A stretch of 64,000 nt of DNA from Bacteroidales bacterium (GTDB lineage: Bacteria; Bacteroidota; Bacteroidia; Bacteroidales; VadinHA17): positions 17,789-81,788 of the forward strand of contig JALONV010000009.1 in assembly GCA_025454755.1 (NCBI GenBank), written 5' to 3'. Below the pieces are notes generated by a model that searched no databases, was not told where the DNA came from, and worked only from the letters and a program-made list of their open reading frames with translations. Shown piece after piece: positions 19,136-28,508 of the stretch. The translations under genes and the position numbers were made by a program. Each line of letters starts with the position of its first letter. Position 1 is the stretch's first letter.

Positions 19136-19609
19136 ATGCCGGAGGTTTTATACAATACGGAAGAGGGTCTTCAGAAGTTGAAAGACGAACTTGAACAGCT
19201 CAGGGCTGTTGAAAGACCTATGATAGCAAGGATGTTATCCGATGCAAGGGCTCAGGGCGACCTGACCGAGAATGCCGAATATGCTGCTGCAAAAGAGGCA
19301 CAGGCTATGCTTGAGGCAAAGATTGCAAAGCTTGAAGATCTTATTGCCAGGTCAAGGATTATTGACGAATCTAAAATTGACACCAAAACGGTAAGAATAC
19401 TTAACAAGGTCAGGATCCGGAACAAGGTGAATAACACTGTAATGGAGTACCAGCTTGTCCCGGAAAGCGAAGCTAACCTGAAACTGGGCAAAATTGCCGT
19501 TAGTTCACCTATTGCCCAGGGACTCATTGGCAGGAAAGTAGGAGAGGTGGTGGAGATAAAAGTCCCGTCAGGCATTATTCCTTTTGAGATTGTTTCTATC
19601 TCACTATAG
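19136..19609 (+). CDS. greA: Transcription elongation factor GreA
   Basis: LYNTEEGLQKLKDELEQL, ARAQGDLTENAEYAAAKEAQ, SPIAQGLIGRKVGEVVEIKVP. Confidence 0.95.
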   Translation: MPEVLYNTEEGLQKLKDELEQLRAVERPMIARMLSDARAQGDLTENAEYAAAKEAQAMLEAKIAKLEDLIARSRIIDESKIDTKTVRILNKVRIRNKVNNTVMEYQLVPESEANLKLGKIAVSSPIAQGLIGRKVGEVVEIKVPSGIIPFEIVSISL

Positions 19610-19627
19610 TTATTTGATATTAGTCAT

Positions 19628-20026
19628 ATGGCATCTGTTTTTACAAGGATCATCAATGGGGAAATACCTTGTTATAAGGTGGCTGAAGATGACAGGTATT
19701 TTGCATTTCTCGATATCAATCCGCTGAGAGAAGGCCATACTCTTGTTGTGCCCAAACAGGAAACTGATTACATTTTTGATCTTGACGACGACACGCTTTC
19801 AGGAATGATCATGTTCTCGAAAAAAGTCGCCGCTGCAATCAGCGCAGCAATACCCTGTGCCAGGATCGGAGTGGCTATTCTGGGCCTTGAGATTCCGCAT
19901 GCACATATTCACCTGGTGCCTATGAATTCAATGGAGGATGTGAATTTCAAGAATCCAAAGCTGAAACTTACTCCGGAAGAATTCAAAGCAATAGCAGAAA
20001 AAATCAGTTCGAAAATAATACTATAG
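19628..20026 (+). CDS. HIT family hydrolase
   Basis: FTRIINGEIPCYKVAEDD, HTLVVPK, and a C-terminal HAHIHLVP motif. Confidence 0.92.
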   Translation: MASVFTRIINGEIPCYKVAEDDRYFAFLDINPLREGHTLVVPKQETDYIFDLDDDTLSGMIMFSKKVAAAISAAIPCARIGVAILGLEIPHAHIHLVPMNSMEDVNFKNPKLKLTPEEFKAIAEKISSKIIL

Positions 20027-20062
20027 ATACTTCGTTGCACAAATTGAACTACATTTCAAGCT

Positions 20063-20274
20063 GAGGAGATTCCTCACTTCACTTCGTTCCGTTCGGAATG
20101 ACATCGAATTTTTAAAGAGAAGGGGACAGAAGCGGCGATTCGCAGGCTGATTTATTATAGATCAAATTTTCTTGCGAATAGCCGCTTCTGTCCTATGATC
20201 CTAAAAGAGCTACTGTCATTTCGAGCGCTTTGGGCACCGAAGCTTTAGCGAAGGTGACCAGCGAGAAATCTCCT
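20063..20274. repeat. Nested inverted-repeat intergenic element
   Basis: Inner arms GGACAGAAGCGGCGATTCGCA (20124-20144) and TGCGAATAGCCGCTTCTGTCC (20173-20193), 20/21 complementary; outer imperfect arms GAGGAGATTCCTCAC...GGAATGACA and TGTCATTTCGAGCG...GCGAGAAATCTCC. Confidence 0.8.
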
Positions 20275-20387
20275 TAATTCATAAGGAGTTATCCATTATA
20301 CGATTGCTTTTTTATAAGCAATTTCAAAAAAACATGGAGGTGGTTCTTTCAAATTTCTTATCTTTATATAATAATTCAGCTCGCTGC

Positions 20388-21089
20388 ATGAGTTATCTTT
20401 ATGATCTCTGGGACGATGTCATCAGTCTCCTCTTTCCGAGGCTTTGCTATGCCTGTGGAAATCATCTTCTCAGGAATGAAAACCTTATATGCACGGAATG
20501 TTATGTTCTCATTCCGCGGACAAATTATCACCTTGAAGAAGATAATCCGGTTGCACGTCTCTTCTGGGGTCGCTGCAGGATCGAAAAGGCTGCGGCATTC
20601 TCCTTCTATAACAGGGACAGCAGGTTAAGGAGGTTGATTCATAATCTTAAATACAAGGGGATCAAGGAGATAGGTTATGAGCTGGGGACGATTTATGGCA
20701 ACACTCTTTTAGGGACGGAATTCTTAAAGGATATTGATCTTATAATCCCTGTTCCTCTTCATCCTTCAAAAAAACGGATAAGAGGCTTTAACCAGAGCGA
20801 CATTATAGCCTGTGGATTCTCAGAAGCGACAGGATTGCCTGTAGGAACAGGCATTCTGGAAAGAGTGGCTCTGTCCGATACACAGACTAAAAAGTCGAGA
20901 TATGACAGATGGGTGAATGTGGAAGGGATCTTCAAGGTTGCAGATCCCGGGAATCTTATTGGCAAACATGTCCTGGTTATTGACGATGTCATTACTACAG
21001 GATCTACCCTGGAATCGTGTGCTGTCGAGCTTCTTAAAGCTGAAGCGGTAAAAGTAAGTGTTGCTGCAATTGCAGTTGCTGTAGTCTGA
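20388..21089 (+). CDS. comF: ComF family phosphoribosyltransferase-like protein
   Basis: Zn-finger CYACGNHLLRNENLICTEC, NLKYKG, VPLHPSKKRIRGFNQSD, VLVIDDVITTGST. Confidence 0.88.
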   Translation: MSYLYDLWDDVISLLFPRLCYACGNHLLRNENLICTECYVLIPRTNYHLEEDNPVARLFWGRCRIEKAAAFSFYNRDSRLRRLIHNLKYKGIKEIGYELGTIYGNTLLGTEFLKDIDLIIPVPLHPSKKRIRGFNQSDIIACGFSEATGLPVGTGILERVALSDTQTKKSRYDRWVNVEGIFKVADPGNLIGKHVLVIDDVITTGSTLESCAVELLKAEAVKVSVAAIAVAVV

Positions 21090-21098
21090 AGGATTTTT

Positions 21099-21659
21099 CT
21101 ATTTAATCCTTCCCGGATTCTTTTTCATAAAATCTTTCCACCCTGAATAGGCTTTTTCAGAAGAAGGGTTATTTGACTGGTAAAAATGACACAAAGCAGC
21201 TGCAAGACCATCGGTGGCATCGAGCTTCATATCCGATTTTCTGAACTTCAGAATGTTCATCAGCATTGCAGCAACCTGCTCCTTTGATGCCGCGCCCTGT
21301 CCCGTGATCGACATCTTTATTTTTCTCGGTGCATATTCGAAGATAGGGACAGAACGTGTAAGCGCGGCTGCAATAGCGGCGCCCTGAGCTCTGCCCAGCT
21401 TAAGCATCGACTGTACATTCTTGCCATAGAATGGGGCTTCAATTGCCAGCTCATCGGGATGATATTCATCAATGATACCGATTGTCCTGTCGAATATATG
21501 CTTGAGCTTGATATAATGATCGCCTGATTTTGAGAGATCTATAAGACCAATAGTTATCAATTCAGGTTTTGAGCCGACAGCCCTGATCACGCCATACCCG
21601 GTAATGTTTGTTCCGGGATCAATTCCCAGGATGATCCTCTCTTTTGGTTTCCTCTTCAA
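21099..21659 (-). CDS. ruvC: Crossover junction endodeoxyribonuclease RuvC
   Basis: ILGIDPGTNITGYGVI, LAIEAPFYGKNVQSMLKLGRAQGAAIAAA, DATDGLAAALCH. Confidence 0.95.
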   Translation of the reverse strand: MKRKPKERIILGIDPGTNITGYGVIRAVGSKPELITIGLIDLSKSGDHYIKLKHIFDRTIGIIDEYHPDELAIEAPFYGKNVQSMLKLGRAQGAAIAAALTRSVPIFEYAPRKIKMSITGQGAASKEQVAAMLMNILKFRKSDMKLDATDGLAAALCHFYQSNNPSSEKAYSGWKDFMKKNPGRIK

Positions 21660-21688
21660 TTTTTTGATATCTAAACTATTCTTTAATA

Positions 21689-21696
21689 CAAAGATA
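21689..21696 (-). promoter_or_regulatory. Bacteroidetes -7 box (TATCTTTG) upstream of ruvC
   Basis: Exact TAnnTTTG on the minus strand, 30 bp upstream of the ruvC start. Confidence 0.5.
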
Positions 21697-21702
21697 ACAA
21701 AA

Positions 21703-22593
21703 TTACATCCTGCCTTGTTTGCGGTTCTGAAGCCATATACCTGCTATTATAAGCAGTAAACCCAAAGGTGTGGTATAATAAACCGGCTCGTGAAGAATGA
21801 AGTGCACAAAAATGAGTGAAAGAAAAGGAGCAAGATATACAAGATTGCTCACCTTATCGGTTGTTTCTGCCATCTGAAGCGCTTTAAGCCAGAACAAAAA
21901 TGTAATGCCCATCTCAAAGAGTCCTATATAAACTGCGGCAAGCAATCCTTTCGTACCGGTTCCGGATACCTGCCATTCTTTTGTAATCAGCAAAGCAATA
22001 ATCAGATACAGGTAGCCAAAAAGGAAATTCAGGAATAGTTTTATTACTTCATCCCTTTTATCTCTGACATTAAGGATAAAATAGAGAGCCCAGAACAAAG
22101 AGCTGCCTGTCGCCAGCATTACTCCCCTGACATCTGCATGTCCGGTTTTGAGAAGATTACCCTGCGAAGAGATTACATATACCCCTATAAAACTTATAAA
22201 CAGGGCTATGAAGCTTCTGGTTTTTATTTTCTGCCGGAGAATCGGAACAGAAAGGAAAACCAGGATTATAGGCCAGATCATATTAAGGGGTTGTGCAATC
22301 TGAGCAGGAAGAAGAGTATAGGCATTCAGAAGAATAATATAATAGATGAATGGATTGATTAAACCCAGAAGGGCAGATCCCAGCAATTCTTTCCACGAAT
22401 TTTTGAAAAGCAGATAAGTTTTCTTTTCTGCTATTATGATGGCAAGCAATACGGAAGCGGATGTGCCTGATGCGATAGCCAGGATAGGCAGAATGCCAAG
22501 TTCCTTCAGACTAATCTTGAATGCGGTAGGTACTGTAGCCCAGAGGAGTATGGCAAGGAGGGCATAGATATATGATTTACGTCTCTTATCCAT
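21703..22593 (-). CDS. EamA/DMT family transporter
   Basis: Approximately 10 hydrophobic segments; MDKRRKSYIYALLAILLWATVPTAFKISL start at 22593 (ORF start 22788 reads through a repeat and into serS). Confidence 0.85.
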   Translation of the reverse strand: MDKRRKSYIYALLAILLWATVPTAFKISLKELGILPILAIASGTSASVLLAIIIAEKKTYLLFKNSWKELLGSALLGLINPFIYYIILLNAYTLLPAQIAQPLNMIWPIILVFLSVPILRQKIKTRSFIALFISFIGVYVISSQGNLLKTGHADVRGVMLATGSSLFWALYFILNVRDKRDEVIKLFLNFLFGYLYLIIALLITKEWQVSGTGTKGLLAAVYIGLFEMGITFLFWLKALQMAETTDKVSNLVYLAPFLSLIFVHFILHEPVYYTTPLGLLLIIAGIWLQNRKQGRM

Positions 22594-22602
22594 AATTCGG
22601 TG

Positions 22603-22694
22603 ACCCCCCTGCCCCCCTGAAGGGGGGTTATAGACCCACCTAAATATCTTGATTAGTAATGGGTTTGAACCCCCCTTTAGGGGGGATGGGGGGT
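22603..22694. repeat. GC-rich inverted-repeat element (copy A)
   Basis: ACCCCCCTGCCCCCCTGAAGGGGGGTTA ... GAACCCCCCTTTAGGGGGGATGGGGGGTA, arms nearly complementary, between serS stop and the DMT gene. Confidence 0.8.
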
Positions 22695-22696
22695 AT

Positions 22697-23971
22697 TCAA
22701 TCAATAAATTCAAATCCGGTATACGGCACCAACACCTCCGGCACTTTGATTCCGTTTTCGGTCTGATTGTTTTCGAGTATAGCAGCAACGATCCTTGGAA
22801 GAGCCAGTGCGCTCCCGTTAAGTGTATGGACGAGACGGGTCTGCTTGTCGCCCTTTTCCTTGTACCTGCATTTCAGCCTGTTTGACTGGAACGATTCAAA
22901 ATTGGAAGTTGAGCTTACCTCCAGCCATCTTTTCTGTGCTCCCGACCATACTTCGAAATCGTAGGTAAGCGCTGAAGTAAACGACATATCACCTCCGCAG
23001 AGCCTCATTATGCGGTATGGAAGTCCAAGCTTGGCAATGAGTCCTTCCACATGGCTGACCATTTCCCCGAGAGACTCATAGGAATGGTCAGGATGTGCTA
23101 TCTGCACTATCTCAACTTTATCGAACTGGTGAAGCCTGTTGAGTCCCCTGACATGTGCGCCCCAGGATCCTGCTTCTCTTCTGAAGCATGGAGTGTAGCC
23201 TACGTTTTTTATTGGCAGCTCGTCGGCGCTGAGAATCACATCCCTGTAAATATTCGTTATCGGCACTTCAGCCGTGGGGATAAGATAAAAATTGTCGATG
23301 CCCACATGGTACATCTGGCCTTCCTTATCAGGCAGCTGACCGGTTCCAAAACCTGAGTCCTCATTCACCATTATCGGAGGCATAACTTCCCTGTATCCTG
23401 CTTTCCCTCCCTCATCGAGGAAAAAGTTGATCAGCGCTCTTTCAAGTTTTGCACCTTTGCCCTTATATACAGGAAAGCCGGCACCTGTAAGTTTTATTCC
23501 GAGGTCGAAGTCGATGATATCATATTTTTTAATGAGATCCCAGTGGGGGAGTGCAGTTTCGGGAAGAACCGGAATTTTTCCTCCTTCACGAACTTTTACG
23601 TTATCGTCTGCACCATGACCCGGAGCAACGGATTCATTAGGCAGATTGGGCAGCTTAACGATCTCATTCTTCAGCTCATTATCTAAAGGGATAAGCTTAT
23701 CGGAGAGTGCCTTTATTTCTTCTTTCAGCTTGTAGGTTTTCTCCTTGGCAGCCTCAGCCTCATTTTTCTTTCCCTCCTTCATCAGGGAACCGATCTCTTT
23801 GGAGATCCTGTTCATTTCTCCCTGCATCTGGTCTGCACGTGTTTGAATGTCGCGTCGTTCGGTATCGAGTGATATTATTTTGTCGAGAATTTCCTTTGCG
23901 TCAAAGTTCTTTACTTTTAAGCGTTCGCTGATGAAATCCTTTTTTTCACGGATCAGGCTGATGGTAAGCAT
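22697..23971 (-). CDS. serS: Seryl-tRNA synthetase
   Basis: MLTISLIREKKDFISERL, FRREAGSWGAHVRGLNRLHQFDKVE, TLNGSALALPRIVAAILENNQ. Confidence 0.97.
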   Translation of the reverse strand: MLTISLIREKKDFISERLKVKNFDAKEILDKIISLDTERRDIQTRADQMQGEMNRISKEIGSLMKEGKKNEAEAAKEKTYKLKEEIKALSDKLIPLDNELKNEIVKLPNLPNESVAPGHGADDNVKVREGGKIPVLPETALPHWDLIKKYDIIDFDLGIKLTGAGFPVYKGKGAKLERALINFFLDEGGKAGYREVMPPIMVNEDSGFGTGQLPDKEGQMYHVGIDNFYLIPTAEVPITNIYRDVILSADELPIKNVGYTPCFRREAGSWGAHVRGLNRLHQFDKVEIVQIAHPDHSYESLGEMVSHVEGLIAKLGLPYRIMRLCGGDMSFTSALTYDFEVWSGAQKRWLEVSSTSNFESFQSNRLKCRYKEKGDKQTRLVHTLNGSALALPRIVAAILENNQTENGIKVPEVLVPYTGFEFID

Positions 23972-24026
23972 AGTATAAAAATTATTAATAAAAAAGCAGG
24001 CTTCAGTAAGCCTGCCGTATATGTGG

Positions 24027-24287
24027 CTACTCGCTTACCGGCTTCACCGATACATAAGACCTGTTATCTTTTCTTTTCCTGAATTCAACTTCTCCGTCGG
24101 CAAGAGCAAAGAGTGTATGATCTTTTCCAAGTCCAACGTTCAGACCCGGATTATGCTTTGTACCGCGCTGGCGGACAATGATATTCCCGGCTTTGGCGAT
24201 CTGACCGCCGAAGAGCTTAACGCCCAATCGCTTGCTTTGGGAATCGCGACCGTTGCGTGAACTGCCTGCTCCTTTCTTGTGTGCCAT
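24027..24287 (-). CDS. rpmA: 50S ribosomal protein L27
   Basis: [29 protein letters not shown]. Confidence 0.97.
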   Translation of the reverse strand: MAHKKGAGSSRNGRDSQSKRLGVKLFGGQIAKAGNIIVRQRGTKHNPGLNVGLGKDHTLFALADGEVEFRKRKDNRSYVSVKPVSE

Positions 24288-24324
24288 AATTATTAATATT
24301 TAAATGTATTCAGATTTTGGTTTT

Positions 24325-24831
24325 TTATTTGCCTGATTTTTTTGTTTCAGACTTTTTTGTTGCCGGTTTCTTTTCAGCCGGTTTTTTTGTCGCTGTTTTC
24401 TTTGCAGCAGCTTCAGGTTTTTTTGCAGCCGGTTTTTTAGCTTCAGCTTTCTTTTCTTTTACAGGTTCGTCGGCTACCGGTGCGGCTTCTTTCTTTGGTG
24501 ACTGTTTCTTTGATGATGTTTTGCCGTTAATGCTTATAATTTCAACCTGCGTGAAGTTCTGGCGATGCCCGTTTTTTACCCTGTATCCTTTTTTTCTTTT
24601 CTTCTTGAAGACAATGACTTTCTGCCCTCTTACCTTTTCAATGACTTTTGCCTGAACTGATGCATCCTTTACGGTAGGTTCCCCGACAGTTACTTTACCA
24701 TCTTCCTCGATTAAGAGGACATGATCAAAATCAATTTTCTTGCCATCCTCAACATCAAGCCGATGAACAAAAATCTTCTTCCCCTCTTCTACTTTGAATT
24801 GCTGACCTGCAATTTCTACGATTGCGTACAT
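24325..24831 (-). CDS. rplU: 50S ribosomal protein L21 with Lys/Ala/Pro-rich C-terminal extension
   Basis: MYAIVEIAGQQFKVEEGKKIFVHRL, KKRKKGYRVKNGHRQNFTQVEI; ~65 aa basic tail. Confidence 0.95.
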   Translation of the reverse strand: MYAIVEIAGQQFKVEEGKKIFVHRLDVEDGKKIDFDHVLLIEEDGKVTVGEPTVKDASVQAKVIEKVRGQKVIVFKKKRKKGYRVKNGHRQNFTQVEIISINGKTSSKKQSPKKEAAPVADEPVKEKKAEAKKPAAKKPEAAAKKTATKKPAEKKPATKKSETKKSGK

Positions 24832-24923
24832 TTTATTCTCTGTTATGTTACTCCGTGAGGCGTATCCGGCTCTTCGTCAGATAACTTTCTTTGGCCCCGG
24901 CGGATTTCTTTCAATTTGGACTG

Positions 24924-24953
24924 CAAAGATATATAAAATAGATTATTAACAAA
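24924..24953 (-). promoter_or_regulatory. Promoter of rplU-rpmA (TTTG-N18-TATCTTTG)
   Basis: Minus strand TTTG (24953-24950) and TATCTTTG (24931-24924). Confidence 0.7.
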
Positions 24954-25005
24954 CCACTTAGGATAATTTTTTTGAATCAAACTGTCATGCTACCTCTATA
25001 ATAGC

Positions 25006-25013
25006 TATATTTG
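25006..25013 (+). promoter_or_regulatory. Bacteroidetes -7 box (TATATTTG) upstream of the bifunctional nuclease gene
   Basis: Exact TAnnTTTG, 49 bp upstream of the ATG. Confidence 0.45.
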
Positions 25014-25062
25014 TTGAACACAGCAGGAGAGCCTGAATAATATCTGCGCATAATTAGTTGAT

Positions 25063-25656
25063 ATGAAACGAGTTAAACTTAAGGTAATGGGGATGTCTTA
25101 CAGCCAGACTCAGTCGGGAGCATATGCGCTGCTTCTGATAGAGGAGAATGGCGAAAGACGCATCCCAATAATAATCGGAGGTTTCGAAGCTCAGGCTATT
25201 GTCATAAAACTCGAAAATCTGGAGCCACCAAGGCCTCTTACACATGACCTTTTCAAGAAATTTGCCGATCAGTTTAATATTACTGTAACCGAAGTGATGA
25301 TCCATAAGCTTGAAGATGGCGTTTTCTTTTCAAGGCTGGTTTGCAATGATGGTAAAAATGAATATTCTATCGACAGCAGAACATCCGATGCAGTTGCCAT
25401 CGCACTTAGGTTCGCCTGCCCCATCTACATTTCCGAAGAAATTCTTGAGAAGGCTCAGCTTACAAACAGCCCCACGGATGCAGATGTAACTGCCACGAAT
25501 GAGGCCGATATTAAATATGAGCCAAACGGCAGATATGAAACTTTTACTGATGAAGAACTTTATAAAATGATCGATGATGCGGTGAAGACAGAAGACTACG
25601 AACGTGCTGCAGCAATCAGGGATGAAATCGATAAAAGAAAAAAGAAAAAAAGGTAA
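25063..25656 (+). CDS. Bifunctional nuclease (DUF151/BFN) family protein with C-terminal UVR motif
   Basis: RRIPIIIGGFEAQAIVIKLE, SIDSRTSDAVAIALR; C-terminal DDAVKTEDYERAAAIRDEIDKR (UvrB/C-like). Confidence 0.88.
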   Translation: MKRVKLKVMGMSYSQTQSGAYALLLIEENGERRIPIIIGGFEAQAIVIKLENLEPPRPLTHDLFKKFADQFNITVTEVMIHKLEDGVFFSRLVCNDGKNEYSIDSRTSDAVAIALRFACPIYISEEILEKAQLTNSPTDADVTATNEADIKYEPNGRYETFTDEELYKMIDDAVKTEDYERAAAIRDEIDKRKKKKR

Positions 25657-25741
25657 CCTCTGTTTCAGAATGCTTAAAGATACCGCTTATCAAAACAGGC
25701 TGCTCCAAAGCATTAATCATAATTACAATTAATTCTTAAAG

Positions 25742-27688
25742 ATGAAACGGATTATTTCAGGAATTCTTCTCCTGTTTGTTTTTACAACATATTCTTTTAC
25801 AAAGGACTACAAACTTTTTTCACCTGACGGGAAAATATTGGTAACCATAAAGGCAGGTCCGGGATTTGTGTGGTCAGCCGCTTATAACGGAAAAAGTATT
25901 ATATCTTCTGCTGAGGGAGGAATGATTCTTGGGACCGGAGCTATACCTGGAGAAACTGAAATGGTAAAAAAAGCGGTTTATAGCACTATCAACCAGGAGC
26001 TTATTCCTGTTGCACCCAATAAGAGATCGAAAATTACTGATAACTGCAATACGCTGTTAATTAGTTTTAGATCAGGCATTAACGTTCAGTTCAGAGCTTA
26101 TAACGATGGTGTGGCATACAGGTTTGAGACTTCTTTCAGAAATGACATTATTGTAAAAGATGAAGTCACCGGCATTGAATTTCCTCCAGGCTCATTTTCA
26201 TGGTATCCTCTTGAAGAGAGCTTCATGTCGCATAATGAAAGAGTTTACAGGTATTGTTCTCTCGACACTCTTGGCGAGAACCACCTTGCAAGCCTTCCCG
26301 CTCTGTTCGTTGCAAATGGCATCAATGTTCTGCTTACGGAATCAGACATTTCTGATTATCCCGGGATGTGGCTCAGCGACACAGGTCCCGGAAAGGTGAA
26401 GGGAGTACATCCATTTTATCCTGCTGAAGAAAAACTGCAAGGCGACAGGGATCTGGTCGTCACGAAGACGAAGGATTATATTGCTTCCACAAAAGGAGCC
26501 AGAACATTTCCATGGAGGGTTTTTGTGATCGCAGAGAAAGACGGACAGCTGATTGAAAGCGACCTGGTGTACAAGCTTGCCGCTCCATGCAAAATCAACG
26601 ATACAAAGTGGATAAAACCCGGTCAGGTTGCATGGGACTGGTGGAATGCCAATAATATATATGGTGTTAATTTCAGGGCCGGTATAAATACTGAAACGTA
26701 TAAATATTATATCGATTTCGCATCATCGAACGGTATCGAATATGTGATCCTTGATGAAGGGTGGTATAAAAAAGGAACTGTCCTGGAGTCGATACCTGAA
26801 ATTGATATGCCGGAGCTTTGCAGATATGGGGAAAGCAAAAATGTAGGCGTTATACTCTGGGTCGTATGGAAAACATTCTGGGACAAAATTGATGACGCAG
26901 TTGCCTTATATGAAAAATGGGGCGTAAAGGGTGTAAAAGTTGACTTCATGCAAAGAGATGACCAGCCTTTGGTCAACTTTTACCACGAAGCAATGCAGAA
27001 AACTGCAGAACATCATCTGCTTATCGATTTTCACGGAGCCTATAAGCCTGACGGAGCAGGTCGTACATGGCCTAATGCGCTTACGAGAGAAGGAGTAAAA
27101 GGACTGGAAAACAGCAAATGGAGCAAGGATATTACTCCCGATCACAATCTCATGCTTCCTTTTATCAGGATGGTTGCAGGTCCGATGGATTATACACCCG
27201 GCGCCATGCTGAACTTTGAGAAGAATAATTTCACCCCAATTTTCAATCGTCCCGGAAGCCAGGGTACCAGGGTGCATCAAATGGCACTTTATGTGATCTT
27301 TGAAAGCCCGCTTCAAATGCTCGCAGACTCTCCGACTAACTATATGAAGGAGCAGGAGTGCACAGACTTTCTTGTGAAAATTCCGGTTGTATGGGACGAC
27401 ACCAGGGTGCTCGATGCGAAGATCGGAGATTACCTGCTTATTGCACGCAAATCAGGGGATGACTGGTTTGTGGGAGCATTGACCGACTGGACAGCACGTG
27501 AGATGGAACTTGATCTGTCATTCCTGCCGGCTGGGAATTATTCCATTGAAATATTCAGGGATGGAATAAATGCCGACCGGCATGCACAGGATTACAAGCA
27601 TGTTACACAGGAAGTCAGGGCAGGAGAAAAGATAAAAATAGATATGGTTTCGGGCGGTGGATGGGTAGCAAAAATATCTCCGGAATAA
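25742..27688 (+). CDS. GH97 family glycoside hydrolase (alpha-glucosidase/SusB-like)
   Basis: Signal peptide; AWDWWNANNIYGVNF, YVILDEGWY, GVKGVKVDFMQRDDQ, LLIDFHGAYKPDGAGRTWPNALTREGVKGLE. Confidence 0.92.
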   Translation: MKRIISGILLLFVFTTYSFTKDYKLFSPDGKILVTIKAGPGFVWSAAYNGKSIISSAEGGMILGTGAIPGETEMVKKAVYSTINQELIPVAPNKRSKITDNCNTLLISFRSGINVQFRAYNDGVAYRFETSFRNDIIVKDEVTGIEFPPGSFSWYPLEESFMSHNERVYRYCSLDTLGENHLASLPALFVANGINVLLTESDISDYPGMWLSDTGPGKVKGVHPFYPAEEKLQGDRDLVVTKTKDYIASTKGARTFPWRVFVIAEKDGQLIESDLVYKLAAPCKINDTKWIKPGQVAWDWWNANNIYGVNFRAGINTETYKYYIDFASSNGIEYVILDEGWYKKGTVLESIPEIDMPELCRYGESKNVGVILWVVWKTFWDKIDDAVALYEKWGVKGVKVDFMQRDDQPLVNFYHEAMQKTAEHHLLIDFHGAYKPDGAGRTWPNALTREGVKGLENSKWSKDITPDHNLMLPFIRMVAGPMDYTPGAMLNFEKNNFTPIFNRPGSQGTRVHQMALYVIFESPLQMLADSPTNYMKEQECTDFLVKIPVVWDDTRVLDAKIGDYLLIARKSGDDWFVGALTDWTAREMELDLSFLPAGNYSIEIFRDGINADRHAQDYKHVTQEVRAGEKIKIDMVSGGGWVAKISPE

Positions 27689-27708
27689 TAGTTTTTATTC
27701 TGATTTGA

Positions 27709-28503
27709 ATGAAGCAATATCTCGATCTTCTTGATCATGTAATCAGGCATGGTATACATAAAGAGGACCGGACAGGCACCGGGACCATCAGTGTTTTCGG
27801 TTACCAGATGAGGTTTAACCTTGAAGCGGGTTTTCCTCTGCTGACCACCAAGAAACTCCATGTGAAATCGATAATTCATGAGCTGCTCTGGTTTATAGCC
27901 GGGGATACCAACCTCAAATACCTGAATGACAATGAAGTAAGTATCTGGAACGAATGGGCAGACAATGACGGCAATCTTGGGCCGATATATGGATATCAGT
28001 GGCGATCATGGCCGGCAGCCGATGGCAGAAAAATCGACCAGATCTCAGAGGTGATCAGCAGCATAAAGAAGTCGCCTGACTCAAGGCGACATATTGTAAG
28101 CACCTGGAATGTAGGTGAACTTGAAAAAATGGCACTTCCTCCATGCCATGTTATGTTCCAGTTTTATGTGGCAGGAGGTAGACTTTCATGTCAGCTCTAC
28201 CAGAGAAGCTGTGATCTCTTCATTGGAGTGCCCTTCAATATTGCATCATATTCCCTTCTTACACTGATGGTTGCACAGGTAACAGGACTTAAACCGGGAG
28301 ATTTTATCCACACCCTCGGTGACGCTCACATCTACCTGAACCATATTGAGCAGGTAAAGCTTCAGCTCACTAGAGAACCATATCCTTTGCCAAAAATGAA
28401 AATTAATCCCAAAGTTGATGATATTTTAAAATTCAGGTTCGGGGATTTCGAGCTGACTAATTATGTGTCACACCCTCATATTAAAGGAGAAATATCGGTA
28501 TAA
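27709..28503 (+). CDS. thyA: Thymidylate synthase
   Basis: [49 protein letters not shown]. Confidence 0.98.
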   Translation: MKQYLDLLDHVIRHGIHKEDRTGTGTISVFGYQMRFNLEAGFPLLTTKKLHVKSIIHELLWFIAGDTNLKYLNDNEVSIWNEWADNDGNLGPIYGYQWRSWPAADGRKIDQISEVISSIKKSPDSRRHIVSTWNVGELEKMALPPCHVMFQFYVAGGRLSCQLYQRSCDLFIGVPFNIASYSLLTLMVAQVTGLKPGDFIHTLGDAHIYLNHIEQVKLQLTREPYPLPKMKINPKVDDILKFRFGDFELTNYVSHPHIKGEISV

Positions 28504-28508
28504 AATCA

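Noticed and set aside
22594-22788. N-terminal extension of the DMT transporter ORF
   Set aside because: It translates the GC-rich repeat element and the end of serS; the hydrophobic protein begins at 22593.
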